Positions 5,680-6,576 of a stretch of 6,576 bases of DNA are shown one piece after another (positions within the stretch are counted from its first letter, which is position 1; every line of letters begins with the position of its first letter). The stretch spans positions 1 through 6,576 of the forward strand of contig JBBRAO010000070.1 of NCBI GenBank assembly GCA_038206725.1, read 5' to 3'. Source of the DNA: JBAXXL01 sp038206725. Its GTDB lineage: Bacteria; Bacteroidota; Ignavibacteria; Kapaibacteriales; UBA2268. Below the pieces are notes generated by a model. That model saw only the letters and a list, made by a program, of their open reading frames with translations. It had not been told where the DNA came from and searched no databases. The translations under genes were made by a program, and so were the position numbers.

Positions 5680-6576
5680 ATGAATAAATTACTTATTGTT
5701 TTTGTATTGTTTTTCTGCAGCCAATCATTATATTCAGGTGAATGGGTTGCAATACCTACTAACAAATGGGATTTGGACAATTTTATAGCTTCGTATGATA
5801 GTAATAATTTTGTGATTTGTGGTCAATATACAGATCTAACATTAAATAGGATTTATGCAAAGAAAACGACCGATTATGGTAATACTTGGAAAGATATTCT
5901 TGTATATTCCCGTCAACATAATGATACAAAATATTTGCCTTGTAATTGGTTTTCTCACGTGGCTTTCCCGGATTCTAATACTATTTATGTTTTAGGGCGC
6001 GATTTTTTCTTTGCGAGAACTTACGACGGCGGAAAGAACTGGGATACAAGTAGAATTTATTTAGGGAAAAAATATGATAAAATTATCACAGACCCACCAT
6101 TTTGGCATATGAAATTTATTGATAAACTAACAGGTTTTTTTATTCATCCTATGATTGACTCGTTGATTTATACTCTCGATGGCGGCAGTACTTTCATAAC
6201 AAAGAAATTTCCTTATGCCGGTGTTGAACCTCACGGGGCTTTTTATATAGACATCCGCAATATAAATGACATAACTGTAGTACTTTACAAAATCAATGGC
6301 GATTGGAAGAAAATTGTTAGAACTCGCGATTTAGGTAACACTTGGGAAGATATTGACGATTCCTATGACCTATGCAGAATTTATAAGCGAAAATCAGAAA
6401 ATGAAATTTGGGCGGCCGGATTTACTAAGGAATTCAAGCAAATACCTTTTATTAAGAAGAGTCTGGATAATGGAGTTACTTGGGATACATTATTTTATCC
6501 AACCTACTATCAAGATACAGCTTCGGGAGTACCGCAAGGTTTGTTTTTCTATGACGATCCAAACAAAGTAGCTTTT
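5680..6576 (+). CDS. Ycf48/BNR-type beta-propeller protein, 3' end outside window
   Basis: An uninterrupted frame of 299 codons runs from ATG 5680 off the window end, so the gene is partial. AAAGGA (5667-5672) lies just upstream as an SD-like site. The signal peptide is MNKLLIVFVLFFCSQSLYS, with cleavage probably before GEW. Asp-box-like motifs appear near residues 62, 112, 165, 215 and 262 (TTDYGNTW, TYDGGKNW, TLDGGSTF, TRDLGNTW and SLDNGVTW). The regular step of about 50 residues indicates one blade each, so at least five blades are present. By analogy with the two propeller proteins of module 1, a T9SS sorting domain is expected beyond the window, but this is not seen. The Cys in LFFC is not a proper lipobox. 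It follows the second Cys-rich gene by 54 bp with a hairpin between, repeating the order at 276-2654. Function is unknown; a binding or scaffold role is likely. Confidence 0.87.
   Translation, partial: MNKLLIVFVLFFCSQSLYSGEWVAIPTNKWDLDNFIASYDSNNFVICGQYTDLTLNRIYAKKTTDYGNTWKDILVYSRQHNDTKYLPCNWFSHVAFPDSNTIYVLGRDFFFARTYDGGKNWDTSRIYLGKKYDKIITDPPFWHMKFIDKLTGFFIHPMIDSLIYTLDGGSTFITKKFPYAGVEPHGAFYIDIRNINDITVVLYKINGDWKKIVRTRDLGNTWEDIDDSYDLCRIYKRKSENEIWAAGFTKEFKQIPFIKKSLDNGVTWDTLFYPTYYQDTASGVPQGLFFYDDPNKVAF

Noticed and set aside
5680..5739. Lipoprotein signal (Cys in LFFC; also Cys in the leader of 2662-3966)
   Set aside because: The residues before Cys (L-F-F, I-I-L) do not fit a lipobox, which needs a small residue at -1. 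Ordinary signal peptidase I sites follow.
6353..6571. A 72-residue + strand open frame
   Set aside because: It lies in another frame inside the propeller gene that runs from 5680 off the window end with clear Asp-box motifs.

Overview
This is an AT-rich window carrying only secreted-protein genes, all on the + strand. Every product begins with a Sec-type signal peptide, and all four whose C-terminus lies in the window end in a type IX secretion system (T9SS) type A sorting domain with a PNP motif near its start. T9SS cargo, weak or absent Shine-Dalgarno sequences and one clear TTG/TAnnTTTG promoter place the source in the Bacteroidota or the wider FCB group. A Kapabacteria- or Ignavibacteria-like lineage is a reasonable guess, but the sequence alone cannot settle it.

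The window reads as two tandem modules with the same plan. Module 1 has a CCTGCTT heptamer array (1-70, probably cut by the window edge) and a 96-bp element (71-166). These are followed by a Cys-rich T9SS protein (276-1262), an intergenic hairpin, two Ycf48/BNR-type beta-propeller T9SS proteins (1338-2654 and 2662-3966) and a strong hairpin (3975-4014). Module 2 starts after a 627-bp gene-free stretch that holds a good promoter. It has a second heptamer array (4336-4384), the same 96-bp element with no differences (4385-4480), a second and divergent Cys-rich T9SS protein (4594-5625), a hairpin, and a propeller gene cut by the window end (5680-6576). The distance from the 96-bp element to the next start codon is almost the same in both modules (109 and 113 bp).

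The proteins are probably exported through Sec, moved across the outer membrane by the T9SS, and attached to the surface or released. Cys-rich and propeller genes are adjacent in both modules, which suggests that they act together, but nothing here shows an enzymatic activity or ligand. The most notable points are the repeated module layout, the perfectly conserved repeat at fixed spacing, the poorly characterised Cys-rich family, and a GC-richer sorting domain in the 2662-3966 gene whose palindrome shares sequence with the terminator behind it.
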